Of a stretch of 22,722 nucleotides of DNA, positions 1 to 8,210 are shown piece by piece. The notes beneath the pieces were generated by a model. The model did no database searches and was not told the DNA's origin. It worked only from the letters and a program-made list of their open reading frames with translations. Each line of letters begins with the position of its first letter. Positions within the stretch are counted from its first letter, which is position 1. The position numbers and the translations under genes were made by a program. Origin of the DNA: Bacteriovoracaceae bacterium UBA6261 (GTDB lineage Bacteria; Bdellovibrionota; Bacteriovoracia; Bacteriovoracales; Bacteriovoracaceae); assembly GCA_002440825.1 (NCBI GenBank), contig DJVH01000076.1, positions 20,651 to 43,372 on the forward strand, in the 5' to 3' direction.

Positions 1-1306
1 TATTGAACTCATGTCGGTAAAAGAAAATCAGTCCTACACCCATCAGTATATTTAAAACGCCAAGGATTCCAAAGATCACCGCGAGAGAAACATGCATTTG
101 ATGTAAAATCATCAGCATCACCGAAACACTTACCATCGCCAGGGCATTAATGATATTGTTTCCGGCTATGATTCGCGACAGCTCATGTGTACCGGTTACT
201 CTTTGAAGCTCTGCAAATTGCGGAACCGTAAAAACACCGCCGAAAAAAGACAGAAAAAATAAATCCAACACAACTCTCGTGCTTCTATTCATTGAAAAAA
301 AATCCTTAACAGACAAATCTCCTTTATTTGTTGTGAGAACCGTTAAGAAAGAACTCTGCTTGGAAACCTGATTGATGACGAGAGCGATATCGAAAATAAA
401 AAAAGACATCGCCACAAGAGAAAGCGGAATCAGCGCGCGGATGACCCTTCCGCGAGTGGCCCGTTCCAGAAAAAACGGTCCCACGCCCATACCTATTGTG
501 AAAGTAAAAAGCATCAAAGTCGCAACCTGCTCATTGCCATGGAAAATATTTTTTGAAAGAAGCGGCAGAAGGGAAAGTAACCCCGCCCCCAGAAACCAGA
601 ACCAGGAAAGACCGACAATAAGAACTGCTACGAGTGGGTTTTTAAAAACCAGCTTTAAAATATCTCTGGTTGATGTATAGAAATTAAAATCGATATGCGT
701 GGCTTCGTGATGACTCTCCACCGGAGGAAGCTTTTTGGCAAAGAACAATCCGAGTGCAGCAAAAAGAATCAGCAGAAATTTCAATCCCCACAAGTTTCCC
801 GTCGACGAAGCGGCCACTCCCCCGAGAATGGTTCCTGCCAGAATCGCAATAAAGGTTCCCGAACTGATGAGGGCATTGGAAAAAACAAGGTTTTCTTTTT
901 TAGTATAGTGAGGAATCAGAGAATATTTGAGCGGTCCAAAAAAAGTTGAATGAAGACCAAAGAGAAAAAGAACAAACAGCAATAGCGCGTAATGCCCGAT
1001 GAAAAGACCAATTCCTGCGAGCAAAGCGATGACAATTTCAAACTGCTTGATCCATCTGACGAGCTGGGTTTTCTCCAGTTTGTCGGCCAGCTGTCCGGAT
1101 GTGGCAGAAAGAAAAAAGAAAGAGGAAATGAAGACTCCACCAGACAAGGCGACCAACGCTCCGGAATTGATTCCAAAGAGCGTGACACCTTGATACGTAA
1201 TAAGAATGACTAAGGCATTTTTAAAAACGTTATCATTTAGCGCACCAAAAAATTGAGTCCAGAAAAGAGACCAGAGATCTTTCGAGATTTTTGAGGAATT
1301 GTTCAT
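1..1306 (-). CDS. MFS transporter, LplT/Aas N-terminal type (partial, C-terminus outside window)
   Basis: An open frame of 435 codons runs on the minus strand from an ATG at 1306 and leaves the window without a stop. The N-terminus contains FFGALNDNVFKNAL, a signature of the MFS group that includes the lysophospholipid flippase LplT and the MFS domain of Aas-type acyltransferase fusions. The rest is strongly hydrophobic with about a dozen predicted membrane helices, separated by short charged loops such as GQLADKLEKTQ and a longer polar stretch (ESHHEATH) near the middle. LplT-type proteins move lysophospholipid across the inner membrane for re-acylation. The visible part already equals a whole MFS domain and stays open at the edge, so it may continue into a PlsC/acyl-ACP-synthetase fusion; this cannot be decided here. 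No clear Shine-Dalgarno precedes the ATG. It is divergent from grxB with 58 bases between starts. Confidence 0.8.
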   Translation of the reverse strand, partial: MNNSSKISKDLWSLFWTQFFGALNDNVFKNALVILITYQGVTLFGINSGALVALSGGVFISSFFFLSATSGQLADKLEKTQLVRWIKQFEIVIALLAGIGLFIGHYALLLFVLFLFGLHSTFFGPLKYSLIPHYTKKENLVFSNALISSGTFIAILAGTILGGVAASSTGNLWGLKFLLILFAALGLFFAKKLPPVESHHEATHIDFNFYTSTRDILKLVFKNPLVAVLIVGLSWFWFLGAGLLSLLPLLSKNIFHGNEQVATLMLFTFTIGMGVGPFFLERATRGRVIRALIPLSLVAMSFFIFDIALVINQVSKQSSFLTVLTTNKGDLSVKDFFSMNRSTRVVLDLFFLSFFGGVFTVPQFAELQRVTGTHELSRIIAGNNIINALAMVSVSVMLMILHQMHVSLAVIFGILGVLNILMGVGLIFFYRHEFN

Positions 1307-1364
1307 AAAAATAAATTAGCAAGCAAAACCCAAAAATGATAGGATTTCTCCCAAGGAAATTCTT

Positions 1365-2006
1365 ATGAAATTGTATCATTATGTTCATTGTCCTTTTTGT
1401 GTACGCGTCCGCATCGGTCTCGGTCTGCTGCGCCTTCCTTACGAGTCCAAGGTCGTGCCTTACAATGACGAAAAAACGCCTGTCGATCTGACAGGAGTTA
1501 AAATGCTTCCGATTATCGTTGATGATGAAGGCAAAGCTCAGAATGAAAGCCTGGATATTTTAAAGCGCTTTGATACGGCAGGGATTCTGTCCTGGTCGAC
1601 TTACGAAACAAATAAAGAAGAAGTAGATGCGCTGATTGCGGCCATCGGAAATCCAGTTCATTCACTGTGCATGCCCTACTGGATCTGGACTCCGGAATTC
1701 AATGAAGAGTCCCGCTCTTATTTTCAGAAGAAAAAAGAAGTCAAACGCGGGCCTTTTAAAAATTTAATTCACAATAAAGAAAAATACATCAAAGAATTAA
1801 ACACTCTGATCGAAGAAAAAATCGAGCCCAATCTGGAACCCTTTTATAAAAGTTCCACTCTCACGATTGTCGATGTCATGATCGCTGCCCATTTGTGGGG
1901 AATGTATATTTTTCCAGAATACCAATTCGATCCAAGCATTCATCAATATCTTCAGGAGATAAAAAAATCGGCGCGCTTTGATTATCACGGGGACTTTTGG
2001 ATTTAA
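1365..2006 (+). CDS. grxB: Glutaredoxin 2
   Basis: A 213-residue protein that is close in length and pattern to E. coli GrxB. The N-terminal thioredoxin fold has the dithiol active site CPFC at residues 9-12 after MKLYHYVH, the MLPI cis-proline loop at 47-50 and the NESLDI glutathione-binding segment at 60-65. The C-terminal half is an all-helical GST-like domain, as in GrxB. It should reduce protein disulfides and glutathione mixed disulfides in the cytoplasm using glutathione. The start is supported by AGGA eight bases upstream. It is convergent with the response regulator gene, with only three bases between the stops and no terminator hairpin visible. This implies that the cell uses glutathione, which agrees with the GST gene further along. 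Confidence 0.92.
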   Translation: MKLYHYVHCPFCVRVRIGLGLLRLPYESKVVPYNDEKTPVDLTGVKMLPIIVDDEGKAQNESLDILKRFDTAGILSWSTYETNKEEVDALIAAIGNPVHSLCMPYWIWTPEFNEESRSYFQKKKEVKRGPFKNLIHNKEKYIKELNTLIEEKIEPNLEPFYKSSTLTIVDVMIAAHLWGMYIFPEYQFDPSIHQYLQEIKKSARFDYHGDFWI

Positions 2007-2009
2007 GTC

Positions 2010-2390
2010 TTAGAGCCTCATCATGTGATTTTTTACAAGCAAGGCGAGTTCTTGAAAATCAAACGGCTTAAAGATAATGGCCCGTGGTTTATAAAGATTA
2101 AGATTCTCGCGAGGATAATCTTGGTAAGCGGTGATAAAAAAGAAAGGGATCTCATGTCCTTCCTGCTGAAGTTTCCGGACAAGTTCTGTTCCATCCATCA
2201 CCGGCATAGAGAGATCAGTGACAAGACAATCCACCTTTTCTGAATGGAGTATTTGCAGAGCTTCTTCGCCATTTCCGGCCTTCAAAACCCTAAATGACAG
2301 ATCTTCGAGGCTTTCTTGTAAGAGCTCAAGGATGTTCGGATCATCGTCAACGACCAAAATTGTTGGGTTCGGTTTAGCTTTTAAACTCAT
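2010..2390 (-). CDS. Single-domain response regulator (CheY-like receiver)
   Basis: A 126-residue stand-alone receiver domain. The acidic pocket is DDD at residues 15-17, the phosphoacceptor is Asp59 in VTDLSMPVMDG, the switch Thr is T87 in FFITAY and the conserved Lys is K108 in FKPF. There is no output domain, so it should act by protein-protein contact as CheY or Spo0F-type proteins do. No histidine kinase lies beside it. The ATG at 2390 is a good start because it places the receiver nine residues in. It is divergent from the FTR1 fusion across a 117-base gap and convergent with grxB. The partner kinase and the output cannot be named from the window. Confidence 0.9.
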   Translation of the reverse strand: MSLKAKPNPTILVVDDDPNILELLQESLEDLSFRVLKAGNGEEALQILHSEKVDCLVTDLSMPVMDGTELVRKLQQEGHEIPFFFITAYQDYPRENLNLYKPRAIIFKPFDFQELALLVKNHMMRL

Positions 2391-2442
2391 GAAATTATTG
2401 TAACACCTATGGTTTTTTTTACAATACTGACAAATATTTTGT

Positions 2443-2472
2443 TTGACTATTCAAACTTTTGTAGTAAATAGT
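2443..2472 (+). promoter_or_regulatory. Putative promoter with an inverted-repeat operator upstream of the FTR1 fusion
   Basis: A TTGACT -35-like hexamer (2443-2448) and a TAAATA -10-like hexamer (2465-2470) lie 16 bases apart. A perfect 6-base inverted repeat, ACTATT (2446-2451) and AATAGT (2467-2472), separated by 15 bases, overlaps both elements. A regulator bound here would block the promoter. The arms do not match the Fur consensus, so iron control by Fur is not shown. Assignment is from pattern only. Confidence 0.33.
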
Positions 2473-2507
2473 TAATTAAATACGTTGTAACTAAACAGAG
2501 TCAATAT

Positions 2508-4463
2508 ATGATCAAAAAAATTGTTGTGCTTATTACCCTCCTTCTAACAACTGCGGCCATGGCCGATTCAACACCGTCCTCAGATAAAACACCTCGCTTC
2601 ATTATTCACCTTCTGGATTATCTTGCCCACGATTACGGTGGCGCCGTTCAAAACGGAAAAGTTGTTTCAGCTTCTGAATATGATGAGCAAAAAGAATTCG
2701 CTCATAAAGTCAGCGAAATCGCCGCTGCTCTTCCTGAAGTCAAAAGCAATAAAGAAGTTTCAGAAAAAATTAACAAATTAAAACATCTCATTGAAACAAA
2801 AGCTGATGCCAGAGATGTGGCGCTCATGGCCCGCGATATTCAAAAAGATATGATCACTGTTTCAAAAGTGGCCCTGGCCCCGGAATCATGGCCTTCTATT
2901 ACGAATGGAAAAAAATTGTTCCAGCAAAACTGTATTTCCTGTCACGGAGCTGAAGGGCGCGGTGATGGTGAAAGCGGAAAAGGAATGGATCCAGCTCCGG
3001 CAAATTTTCATGAACCTGAACGCATGTCTCAAATTTCAGCTTTCCATAACTACAATACAATTCGTCTTGGAGTTCCGGGAACAGGAATGGCCTCATGGAC
3101 CAACTTCACTGATAAAGAAGTCTGGGATCTTTCTTTTTATCTGATGGCCATGAGACATGAAGGAAAATTAAATGCCTCAGGACTTGCTTCAGCACAATCT
3201 GCAGCAGGAACAGTGACGCTTGAAGAAGCCGCTCAGCTCTCTGATGTTGAGCTGCAGGCTAAAATGACTACTGCCAAAGAAGAGAAAGAAAAAACTCTTG
3301 CGTTAGCAGTTCTCAGAACAAAAGATAACAACCCGACTGGCGGGGACTACATCGGAAAAGCAAAAGATTTACTGGATGATTCGCTTCGCTCATACAACAA
3401 GAATACAGTGGCAGGAAGAGAAGAGGCCAAAGCTCTTGCGCTTCGTTCTTACCTGGAAGGAATTGAGCCGATTGAACCGATGATCAAGGCAAACAATTCT
3501 GAACTGGTTGTAAAAATCGAAACGGAAATGAATAAAGTAAGACGTTTGATTGAAGACGAAAAAGGAACTTCACAGGCGCTTGCTGCTCAAATCGAAGCCA
3601 CAAAACTTGTTCTTGCTGAAGTGGAAACTTCTGTGCAAGCGCAGGAACTGAGCTTCGGCGTCGCTTTCTCCGGAGCCTTTGCCATTATTTTAAGAGAAGG
3701 TTTTGAAGCGGTTCTGATCGTTCTCACTCTTCTTTCAGTCATTAAAGCTTTCGGCAACAGACGCGCAGCCCTTTATGTTCACGCGGGATGGAGCTCGGCC
3801 CTTGGACTTGGTTTCGTGGCGTGGTTCCTCTCTGGTTTCCTGATGAAAATGAGCGGAGCCAGCCGTGAAGTGATGGAAGCGGCCACATCAACTCTTGCCG
3901 TTGTCATTCTTCTTTACTTTGGTTTCTGGCTGCACAGACAAACTGAAATCGGCCGTTGGAAAAAATTTATTCAGGAAAAAGTTCAGGGCGCTCTCGATAA
4001 TAAAAACCTTTGGGCCCTGGCCAGTATTTCTTTCATCTCTGTTTTCAGAGAAGCATTTGAAACTGTTCTTTTCATCCGTGCCCTTTGGTTCCAGACGAAT
4101 GCTGATGGAAAAAGTGCAATCGGACTTGGTCTTGTCGCAGCTTTAGGCCTGATCTTCGCCTTCTCTTTTGTCGCTCTCAAGTACTCGAAGAAAATTCCGG
4201 TGCGTGAACTCTTCAAAGTGTCTTCTGTGATGACCAGCTTACTGGCTTTCATCCTTGCAGGAAAAGCTGTTCACTCTCTACAGGAAGCAGGAATTTTAGG
4301 ATCAACTTCAATGCCTCTAAATCTACGTTTCGATACAATCGGTCTCTTCCCGACTTATCAGACGATTCTTGCGCAGGCACTGACATTGATTCTTGTCTTT
4401 GCTCTTATCAAATATAATTCAAAACCGGCCACTCAGGCCGAAACGGTAACTGAGACTGTTTAA
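2508..4463 (+). CDS. Cytochrome c / FTR1-family high-affinity iron permease fusion
   Basis: A 651-residue protein. Residues 1-19 form a signal peptide ending AAMA. A c-type cytochrome domain follows, with haem site CISCH (142-146) and a likely Met ligand in the TGMASW segment near 194. A charged, helical periplasmic linker spans about 235-380. The C-terminal half (about 385-636) is an FTR1/EfeU permease with about seven membrane helices and the two iron-path motifs REGFE (396-400) and REAFE (514-518), the second carrying Ala for the usual Gly. FTR1 proteins import iron coupled to oxidation of Fe(II), and the fused cytochrome is the likely electron acceptor, replacing the separate oxidase found in other systems. 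Such fusions are a known architecture in proteobacteria. It is monocistronic and ended by the hairpin that overlaps its stop codon. Confidence 0.93.
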   Translation: MIKKIVVLITLLLTTAAMADSTPSSDKTPRFIIHLLDYLAHDYGGAVQNGKVVSASEYDEQKEFAHKVSEIAAALPEVKSNKEVSEKINKLKHLIETKADARDVALMARDIQKDMITVSKVALAPESWPSITNGKKLFQQNCISCHGAEGRGDGESGKGMDPAPANFHEPERMSQISAFHNYNTIRLGVPGTGMASWTNFTDKEVWDLSFYLMAMRHEGKLNASGLASAQSAAGTVTLEEAAQLSDVELQAKMTTAKEEKEKTLALAVLRTKDNNPTGGDYIGKAKDLLDDSLRSYNKNTVAGREEAKALALRSYLEGIEPIEPMIKANNSELVVKIETEMNKVRRLIEDEKGTSQALAAQIEATKLVLAEVETSVQAQELSFGVAFSGAFAIILREGFEAVLIVLTLLSVIKAFGNRRAALYVHAGWSSALGLGFVAWFLSGFLMKMSGASREVMEAATSTLAVVILLYFGFWLHRQTEIGRWKKFIQEKVQGALDNKNLWALASISFISVFREAFETVLFIRALWFQTNADGKSAIGLGLVAALGLIFAFSFVALKYSKKIPVRELFKVSSVMTSLLAFILAGKAVHSLQEAGILGSTSMPLNLRFDTIGLFPTYQTILAQALTLILVFALIKYNSKPATQAETVTETV

Positions 4464-4487
4464 AAACAGTCTCAGTCTTTATTTCTT
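4449..4487 (+). terminator. Rho-independent terminator of the FTR1 fusion gene
   Basis: A perfect 10-base stem, ACTGAGACTG (4449-4458) and CAGTCTCAGT (4467-4476), extends to 13 base pairs through TTT/AAA. A T-rich tail (CTTTATTTCTTT) follows. The stop codon of the FTR1 gene lies inside the hairpin. The opposite strand lacks a T-run after the stem, so this mainly serves the plus-strand gene, although the stem sits directly beside the 3' end of the convergent ABC1-type gene. Confidence 0.85.
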
Positions 4488-6629
4488 TCCAAAGAATGAT
4501 TTAATCAGATTCGTGCACGAACTCTTTACTTGCTGGTAACCGAGTTTGATCATGTCGATTTTTGTCAGAGGATATTGATACTCCCGATCGGCAATAGCGT
4601 GTCCAAGATTTTTTACCGCCGCTTTGACGATGACATCTTTAAACATAGATGTTTCACCGATAGATTCAGGCAATTGTTTCAAAAGCAAAGATCCGCGGGC
4701 GAAGGCACCGAGTTTATCAGACACAAAATAATTTTTCTGCACACACCAGGCAACCCAGGCCTCTGCAGGTTTTTTCGGACTTCTCTTCATTTCTTCTTCG
4801 ATATCTTTAAGAAGTTTGGCCCTCAATGCTTTATCCGTTGAGTTCATTGAGGCCATCAGTCCATCGGCAATGGTGACCGGTGAATTCTGGAAAGCACCGG
4901 CGCCGACCAGAATGAAAGCACGTTGATCTTCTTTTGAAAGAGTGCTTGAAAGACCGAAGTCATAAAGGAGAATTTTGATCTTGCTGTCTTCTTCTACCAG
5001 AACAACTCTGAAGTTCCCCTGGTGCAGATCGGCGTTAAGAAAACCGCTTCTGAAAAGGGCCTCTTCAAACCACATGCGAAGCATTTCTTCAGCAACAACT
5101 TTCTTGGCAGCATTATCCGCCAGATCGTTGAACTTTACTCCCCCGCTGGCAAATTCCTGAATATGCAGATTGGATTTTCCCTGCGGAGGAAGATAAACCG
5201 CAGGAACTTTCATCTCGAGCATTTTGTAATTTTGATTTGAGCTGACTTTGACAGCACGATTATAAATTTCGTTGGCCATTTTTTGTCTTTCAACAGCGAT
5301 GGAAAGATCAACTTCTTCATCCAGAAATTTTTCGACGCTGTCAATGAGTGTCGAGAAGACTTTCATATCCTGAAACCCTTCGGCCTTCAACATCGCTTCA
5401 CTGTCCGGAACAAAATTTCTGAGAACTGAAATATCTTCTTTGCATCTTTTCGCAACACCTGGTTTCAGAAAACGCAGGGCCACTTCTTTCTCTATACCTT
5501 CATCGACAAGCACGGCCTTATTGACCTGAGCGATTGTTCCCGTTCCCAACGGTTTTTCAACAATGGATTTAATTTCGAAGCCGCCCTTATCTCTCAGCAC
5601 GACATCATCAACTAAATGAATCGGCACAGGCTTTCCAGTCGATTCCAGAATCCCCATCAGTTGAGAGAATTTTTCTCCCATACCTTTTTCTTTTCCGATT
5701 TGTTGCAGAACTTTTCCTAGACCTGGACCGGTATTCTGGAAAATAACTTTTAAAACTGTTTCTTCGGTGAACTTAGGTCCACCTGTCACCATTTCAGACA
5801 TAATGGTTTTAATCACGTCGTCGGGAAGTTTTGTGAAATAATAATCCATAAACTTCACAACCATTCTTATTTGAGGATTTTTCAAATCAACTTGACCTGA
5901 TTTAGCGATACCTGTACCGATATGACGAATGGCCGCTTCGTGTTTTTCAAGCTTGGATTCAACAAGCGAAACCATTTTTAAAATGCGATCTTCATCGCTG
6001 CCATTAAAATCGAGAATGGCCTCAAGCTCTTTATATCCGGGTTGAAGATCAATTTTATCACCAAGAATTTTTACCGCAGCTTCATCGTACTTCGCCTGAG
6101 CGGCCGCTTTGTTTTCCGCTGTCAGGTTTTTGTAGAAGGGCGCCAGTAGTTTCATTCCTTCAACCAGGTCAATCTGCACTTTCGGTGAAGGAAGACTTTT
6201 TACGGACTTGTTCAGATACTCAAGTTCATCCTTCAACGTCCAGAGCGGTGCTTTGGCGATGGAAGCGTAATTCTTCACTCCATTTTTTTCATTGCGGATG
6301 TTTTGCAGAACAAGCGGATAGACTTTATTGAAGTACTCGGTCGCTTCGTTGTAGATTTTGATTTTTCTTTCGTTGTCAGAATGGGTGGCCTCAATCAGAT
6401 ACTTTACCAGGTTCTCCTGAACCGTTCTGATTTCAGTTTTTCGTTCAGCGCTTAACTGGCCTTCATAACTCGACCTGAACTCTTCAAAGATGCTTTCAAG
6501 CTGGGAGTTCGCAACTGCTCTACCGTAAGAAGCAGGACCTGTTAAAGGTGACGGTGTCGAACACGAATTTAATAAAAGGACCGCAGAAAGTGCGGACAAA
6601 AGAATCAGACGATTTGGTTTCATTTTCAT
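4479..6629 (-). CDS. Lipoprotein with ABC1/UbiB (AarF)-type kinase-like domain
   Basis: A 716-residue protein starting with a lipoprotein signal peptide: hydrophobic core, then LLNSC with the lipidated Cys at 23. Residues 40-340 are mostly helical and of unknown type. Residues about 355-580 match the ABC1/UbiB atypical kinase fold. The Ala-rich nucleotide loop appears as PLGTGTIAQVNKA (360-372), an LKPGV segment lies at 388-392, the acidic DEEVDL segment at 437-442, the catalytic loop as NADLHQGN (532-539, Asp534 and Asn539) and the metal-binding DFG at 557-559. Two hallmark positions are altered. The lysine of the VAxK strand is Arg386 in VALRF, and the N-terminal KxGQ motif is only loosely echoed near 306-310 (KVLQQ). 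Family members act in the cytoplasm or organelles on quinone/lipid pathways, so export as a lipoprotein is odd and suggests a pseudokinase or nucleotide/lipid-binding role (inference). It is the last gene of the envelope cluster, 15 bases after the COG3014-type gene. Confidence 0.8.
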   Translation of the reverse strand: MKMKPNRLILLSALSAVLLLNSCSTPSPLTGPASYGRAVANSQLESIFEEFRSSYEGQLSAERKTEIRTVQENLVKYLIEATHSDNERKIKIYNEATEYFNKVYPLVLQNIRNEKNGVKNYASIAKAPLWTLKDELEYLNKSVKSLPSPKVQIDLVEGMKLLAPFYKNLTAENKAAAQAKYDEAAVKILGDKIDLQPGYKELEAILDFNGSDEDRILKMVSLVESKLEKHEAAIRHIGTGIAKSGQVDLKNPQIRMVVKFMDYYFTKLPDDVIKTIMSEMVTGGPKFTEETVLKVIFQNTGPGLGKVLQQIGKEKGMGEKFSQLMGILESTGKPVPIHLVDDVVLRDKGGFEIKSIVEKPLGTGTIAQVNKAVLVDEGIEKEVALRFLKPGVAKRCKEDISVLRNFVPDSEAMLKAEGFQDMKVFSTLIDSVEKFLDEEVDLSIAVERQKMANEIYNRAVKVSSNQNYKMLEMKVPAVYLPPQGKSNLHIQEFASGGVKFNDLADNAAKKVVAEEMLRMWFEEALFRSGFLNADLHQGNFRVVLVEEDSKIKILLYDFGLSSTLSKEDQRAFILVGAGAFQNSPVTIADGLMASMNSTDKALRAKLLKDIEEEMKRSPKKPAEAWVAWCVQKNYFVSDKLGAFARGSLLLKQLPESIGETSMFKDVIVKAAVKNLGHAIADREYQYPLTKIDMIKLGYQQVKSSCTNLIKSFFGKK

Positions 6630-6644
6630 TTGAAACCTATCGGC

Positions 6645-8201
6645 TTAATTTTTTCGTATGTTAACCAAAAGTGGAGAATCCTGCGCGGGCACTTCTATGT
6701 CTCCCAGGCTGATTTTTTCCGTCGGACTTTGGCGGATTTCCAGATGATAAGTGCCGGGATTAAGATCGAGATCAACAAGTCTTATTTCATTGGGTAAAGT
6801 TGACCAAAAGCGGGTGTCGGCCTTTTCTGATTCCTCGATCGCCTTGGCCGCACCGATGTACTGTAAGACGGCCGCATTGCGGGCCAGGAAGTCGTTATTG
6901 TTTTTGCCCTTGTTTCCCCCGCCTAAAGCTTTGTAGGTGGCAAAGGAGGCCGCAATGGCCGTGGCATGCTTAGTGGCCAGACGAAAACCGGTTCTGGTGT
7001 AAGTCCAGGCAGAACTTTCAAAAACAGCTTCTTCAGCGATATCCCCCATCGGGTTGATGAGAGGCATTTCCTTGACCAAAACTTCTTTGTTGTCTTTATC
7101 AAGGACACTTAAAGAAAGTTTTTTGGGCGGATCGATGTTGATGACTTTGGGAAGCTCAAAACCAATGCCGATATTTTTTAAAGCGGCCGAAGCTACGATA
7201 ATCCCCATGTAAGCTCCACCGGGATTGTATGAATTGGGCGAAGGCAAAAGTCCGAGAACATCGGCAGCAAACAAAGCAATCAATGGTTCTTTGGAAAGAA
7301 AATCCAGACTGTAAAAACTTTTATCTGCCACTTTTTCTGCAATCAACCCTTTTTCAAAAACCAGCGTGACAGGTGTTTTAATATCTTTCAGTGTTTTCTT
7401 TTTGGGCTTTTGAGACAGCCTGGAGATATTCTGCTCGATGGTGTCTTTCAGATTTTTTTGCAGATCAGACTCAGCAATATATTTTTTCTTCACTTCATCA
7501 ATTGGCATTGAGGCCAGCTTGTCGAAGTCTTTTTTAAAATCTTTGTAATGAGTGTTGAATGATGGATAGGTATTGTAATTCTTAAGAAGAATATCCCTGG
7601 CATCTTTGTAGAGCTGAAGAGCAATATTGTGATCTTCTCTTGTGCCGATCATTTCATGAATCTTAGCGCCGTAGATTTTTAACAGCAGATCATTTTTGTA
7701 AACGCTTTTTCCCAGCCGGTCTTCTTTGATTGATGAAAGAAAACTATCCCAGGCCAGAACTTCCGCGCGCGCTTTAAAGAGATCATCGCGTTTTTTTGTT
7801 TTTTGATAATTGAGTATCGCATTGAGTGAAAGATAAAAATGAAGCAAGGACCGTTCATAGATCTCGCCGTAGAACACATCGTATGTGTCATTCAGCAAAG
7901 TTTTTTCTGCTTTTTTTGAAAGACTGGTCGTATAAAGGTCATTGGAAAGCGAGCGAGCTTCATCAAAAACAAGCGACGATTTTTCATAGTCGCCTTTGGC
8001 ATGAAGAAGCATCCCCTTTTCCATCAAAGAAAGAAGGCGCTCGTTTTTATCCTGATAATATTTGGATTTTTCGAGAAACTCCAGGCCTTGATCGTAAGCG
8101 CCTGTTGCGTAGAAATTTCTGAGTTCATGCCTGTCTTCCCGGCCGCCCGTCGAGCAGCCGAGAAGAATCAGACTTGAAACGATTAAGAGATTTTTTTTCA
8201 C
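6645..8201 (-). CDS. COG3014-type lipoprotein with TPR-like N-terminal region
   Basis: A 518-residue lipoprotein if started at the GTG at 8201, which gives the textbook signal MKKNLLIVSSLILLGC with lipidated Cys16. A TTG three codons upstream (8210) is the alternative, and neither has a strong ribosome site. Residues about 25-140 contain helical-pair repeats such as FYATGAYDQGLEFL and AKGDYEKSSLVFDEA, resembling TPRs. A beta-rich domain starts near the segment VTLVFEKGLIAEKV and has a Gly/Ala-rich hydrophobic region before a C-terminal part including LDLNPGTYHLEI. This layout and its place directly after an LpoB-like gene fit the uncharacterised COG3014 family, which I recall lying beside lpoB/LPP20-type genes in other Gram-negatives. 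It is likely attached to the outer membrane, facing the periplasm. The molecular role is unknown. Confidence 0.72.
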   Translation of the reverse strand: MKKNLLIVSSLILLGCSTGGREDRHELRNFYATGAYDQGLEFLEKSKYYQDKNERLLSLMEKGMLLHAKGDYEKSSLVFDEARSLSNDLYTTSLSKKAEKTLLNDTYDVFYGEIYERSLLHFYLSLNAILNYQKTKKRDDLFKARAEVLAWDSFLSSIKEDRLGKSVYKNDLLLKIYGAKIHEMIGTREDHNIALQLYKDARDILLKNYNTYPSFNTHYKDFKKDFDKLASMPIDEVKKKYIAESDLQKNLKDTIEQNISRLSQKPKKKTLKDIKTPVTLVFEKGLIAEKVADKSFYSLDFLSKEPLIALFAADVLGLLPSPNSYNPGGAYMGIIVASAALKNIGIGFELPKVINIDPPKKLSLSVLDKDNKEVLVKEMPLINPMGDIAEEAVFESSAWTYTRTGFRLATKHATAIAASFATYKALGGGNKGKNNNDFLARNAAVLQYIGAAKAIEESEKADTRFWSTLPNEIRLVDLDLNPGTYHLEIRQSPTEKISLGDIEVPAQDSPLLVNIRKN

Positions 8202-8210
8202 TAAAAACAA

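Noticed and set aside
372..1213. Several plus-strand reading frames of 60-100 codons
   Set aside because: They lie opposite the MFS frame, have no ribosome sites or family resemblance, and the MFS frame gives a coherent membrane protein.
2391..2507. Fur box upstream of the iron permease
   Set aside because: No match to the GATAATGATAATCATTATC-type consensus beyond general AT-richness.
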